Assembly: GCA_900551345.1 (NCBI GenBank)
Contig: URVP01000084.1
Location: forward strand, 1-6,383
Source of the DNA: an uncultured Eubacteriales bacterium
GTDB taxonomy: Bacteria > Bacillota > Clostridia > Monoglobales > UMGS1388
Length of the DNA: 6,383 nucleotides
Reading direction: 5' to 3'
The notes below the pieces were generated by a model. That model was not told where the DNA came from and ran no database searches. It saw only the letters and a list, made by a program, of their open reading frames with translations. The translations under genes were made by a program, and so were the position numbers. Below, piece by piece: positions 5,360 to 6,383 of the stretch (positions within the stretch are counted from its first letter, which is position 1; the number at the start of each line of letters is the position of its first letter).

Positions 5360-5944
5360 CATTTCATTAAAAAGCTCATGTATTGCTTTGCTGCGGTGGC
5401 TCATACTGTTTTTTTCATCGGCACTTATGCTCGCCATAGTACACCCGTATTCAGGCAGATAGAAAATACAATCGTAACCGAAACCGCCGCTTCCGCTTCT
5501 TTCATAAGCGATTTCACCACTGCATCGGCCTTCTGTCTCTATAACGGTTCCGTCAGTATTTACAAGAGCTATTGCACACACATAATAAGCACTCCTGTCC
5601 TCTTTGTCCTGCATAAGACGCAGAAGCTTGTCATTATTAGCTTCATCATCAGAATTTTCGCCGTTTTCAGAGGCAAATCGTGCCGAATACACCCCGGGAC
5701 TGCCGTCAAGTGCATTTACACACAAGCCGCTGTCATCAGCAACTGCGGGAAGACCGCTTATCTGCATGAATTCATAAGCCTTTTTATATGCATTTCCTTT
5801 AAATGTATCAGAATCTTCCTCCACTTCATGGTTTATACCAAGCTGCGAGGGAGAAAGTATCTCTATTCCGCTCCCATCAAAGATACGGCGAAATTCCTTT
5901 AATTTATTGGCATTGTTTGTTGCAAGAAGTAATTTATTAATCAT
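5342..5944 (-). CDS. rdgB: XTP/dITP diphosphatase (RdgB/HAM1 family, non-canonical purine NTP pyrophosphatase)
   Basis: A cytoplasmic housecleaning enzyme that hydrolyses dITP, ITP and XTP to the monophosphate and pyrophosphate, keeping deaminated purines out of DNA and RNA. The 200 residues match the family's usual length. Motifs in order: LLLATNNANKLKE (residues 5-17, substrate-binding N/K), DTFKGNAYKKA, ADDSGL (Asp70-Asp71, metal and catalytic acids), GSPGVYSARFA (81-91), GGFGYD (153-158) and DEKNSMSHRSKA (176-187). One departure is Cys159 after GFGYD, where the family usually has proline. The ATG at 5944 is preceded by AAAGGAAAAG, which overlaps the stop of htpX. Only 17 bases separate the two genes, so they are probably cotranscribed. 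The 3' end overlaps the terminator of the convergent 30-aa gene. Confidence 0.96.
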   Translation of the reverse strand: MINKLLLATNNANKLKEFRRIFDGSGIEILSPSQLGINHEVEEDSDTFKGNAYKKAYEFMQISGLPAVADDSGLCVNALDGSPGVYSARFASENGENSDDEANNDKLLRLMQDKEDRSAYYVCAIALVNTDGTVIETEGRCSGEIAYERSGSGGFGYDCIFYLPEYGCTMASISADEKNSMSHRSKAIHELFNEMKNRQA

Positions 5945-5961
5945 ATTAATCGTCTTTTCCT

Positions 5962-6383
5962 TTATTTTAACTTTCTAAGTGCTTCGATTCGTGCCTCAAT
6001 AGGCGGATGTGTTGAAAATAAATTGCTCATACCCTTACCTTTAAGAGCGTTCATAGGATTTGTTATATAAAGATTAGCTGTTGCATTTGTTGCACGACGC
6101 ACGGGCTGAGTTTCACCCCCGAGCTTCTGCAATGCACTTATAAGTCCGTCAGGGTTTCTGGTAAACTTAACAGCCGTAGCATCGGCAAGATATTCTCTGT
6201 TTCTGCTCAGTGCCATCTTCATAAGCTGACCGGCAATAGGTGCAAGTATCATAAACACCAAGCCGATTATCATAAGAATTGCATTTGAGCCGTTATCGTC
6301 ATCTCTGCTTCGGCGTCCGCCGCCCCAGAAAACCATTCTTCCCCACATATCTGAAATAATAACTGCTATACCCACCATAACCG
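5962..6383 (-). CDS. htpX: HtpX-like M48 membrane metalloprotease (partial, N-terminal half outside window)
   Basis: The C-terminal 139 codons of an M48B-type membrane-bound zinc protease. HtpX proteins degrade misfolded or damaged membrane proteins and contribute to membrane protein quality control. The frame is open to the window edge, so the start codon and the HExxH motif lie outside. Visible are the end of one membrane segment (VGIAVIISDMWGRM), a Gly/Arg/Asp-rich loop (GGGRRSRDDDNG), a second membrane helix (AILMIIGLVFMILAPIAG), and the motif SRNREYLADATAV whose Glu (codon 6195-6193) is the expected third zinc ligand. The conserved C-terminal region follows, with NPMNALKGKG and FSTHPPIEARIEALRKL. 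The family is usually about 280-300 residues, so roughly half is missing. It lies 17 bases upstream of rdgB, probably in one transcript. Regulation cannot be judged because the promoter is not in the window. Confidence 0.93.
   Translation of the reverse strand, partial: VMVGIAVIISDMWGRMVFWGGGRRSRDDDNGSNAILMIIGLVFMILAPIAGQLMKMALSRNREYLADATAVKFTRNPDGLISALQKLGGETQPVRRATNATANLYITNPMNALKGKGMSNLFSTHPPIEARIEALRKLK

Noticed and set aside
5297..5902. A 201-codon open frame on the plus strand opposite rdgB
   Set aside because: It is antisense to a fully conserved rdgB, its product has no recognisable features, and no ribosome binding site precedes it. The frame is open by chance.

Overview
The window looks like a chromosomal segment of a low- to moderate-GC Gram-positive anaerobe of the class Clostridia (inference). 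The reasons are AT-rich intergenic DNA, strong AAGGAGG-type ribosome binding sites, a MetA of the Firmicute acetyltransferase type, S-layer homology (SLH) repeats on a secreted peptidase, a UgtP-like glycolipid glycosyltransferase and a YtxH-like small protein. No mobile element, tRNA, rRNA or CRISPR array is visible. It reads as ordinary core and envelope-related DNA, and I find no complete, clearly new system.

Layout. Left edge, minus strand: the first half of metA (homoserine O-acetyltransferase), running off the window, with its own promoter. Divergent from it, plus strand: a long hairpin leader and a 62-residue YtxH-like membrane protein closed by a strong intrinsic terminator. Then, after an extended -10 promoter and a leader hairpin, comes an 800-residue exported M13 (neprilysin/PepO-type) zinc metallopeptidase carrying N-terminal SLH repeats. 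Its stop codon lies one base from the stop of a convergent minus-strand pair: a UgtP/MGDG-synthase-like glycosyltransferase and, overlapping it by four bases (ATGA), a small eight-cysteine protein related to the YkgJ CxxCxxCC family. The terminator of that pair lies inside the 3' coding end of the peptidase gene.

Right part: a 30-codon plus-strand gene for a cysteine-rich, single-pass membrane microprotein sits between the glycosyltransferase and rdgB. Its terminator lies across the 3' end of rdgB. On the minus strand an htpX-like M48 membrane protease (5' end outside the window) is followed after 17 bases by rdgB (XTP/dITP diphosphatase), probably as one operon.

How the genes fit together: methionine synthesis, nucleotide-pool cleaning, membrane-protein quality control, glycolipid synthesis and surface proteolysis are largely independent housekeeping and envelope functions. 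The couplings best supported by sequence are glycosyltransferase plus Cys-rich protein, and htpX plus rdgB. Convergent genes are packed so tightly that intrinsic terminators are embedded in the coding sequence of the opposing gene at two places.
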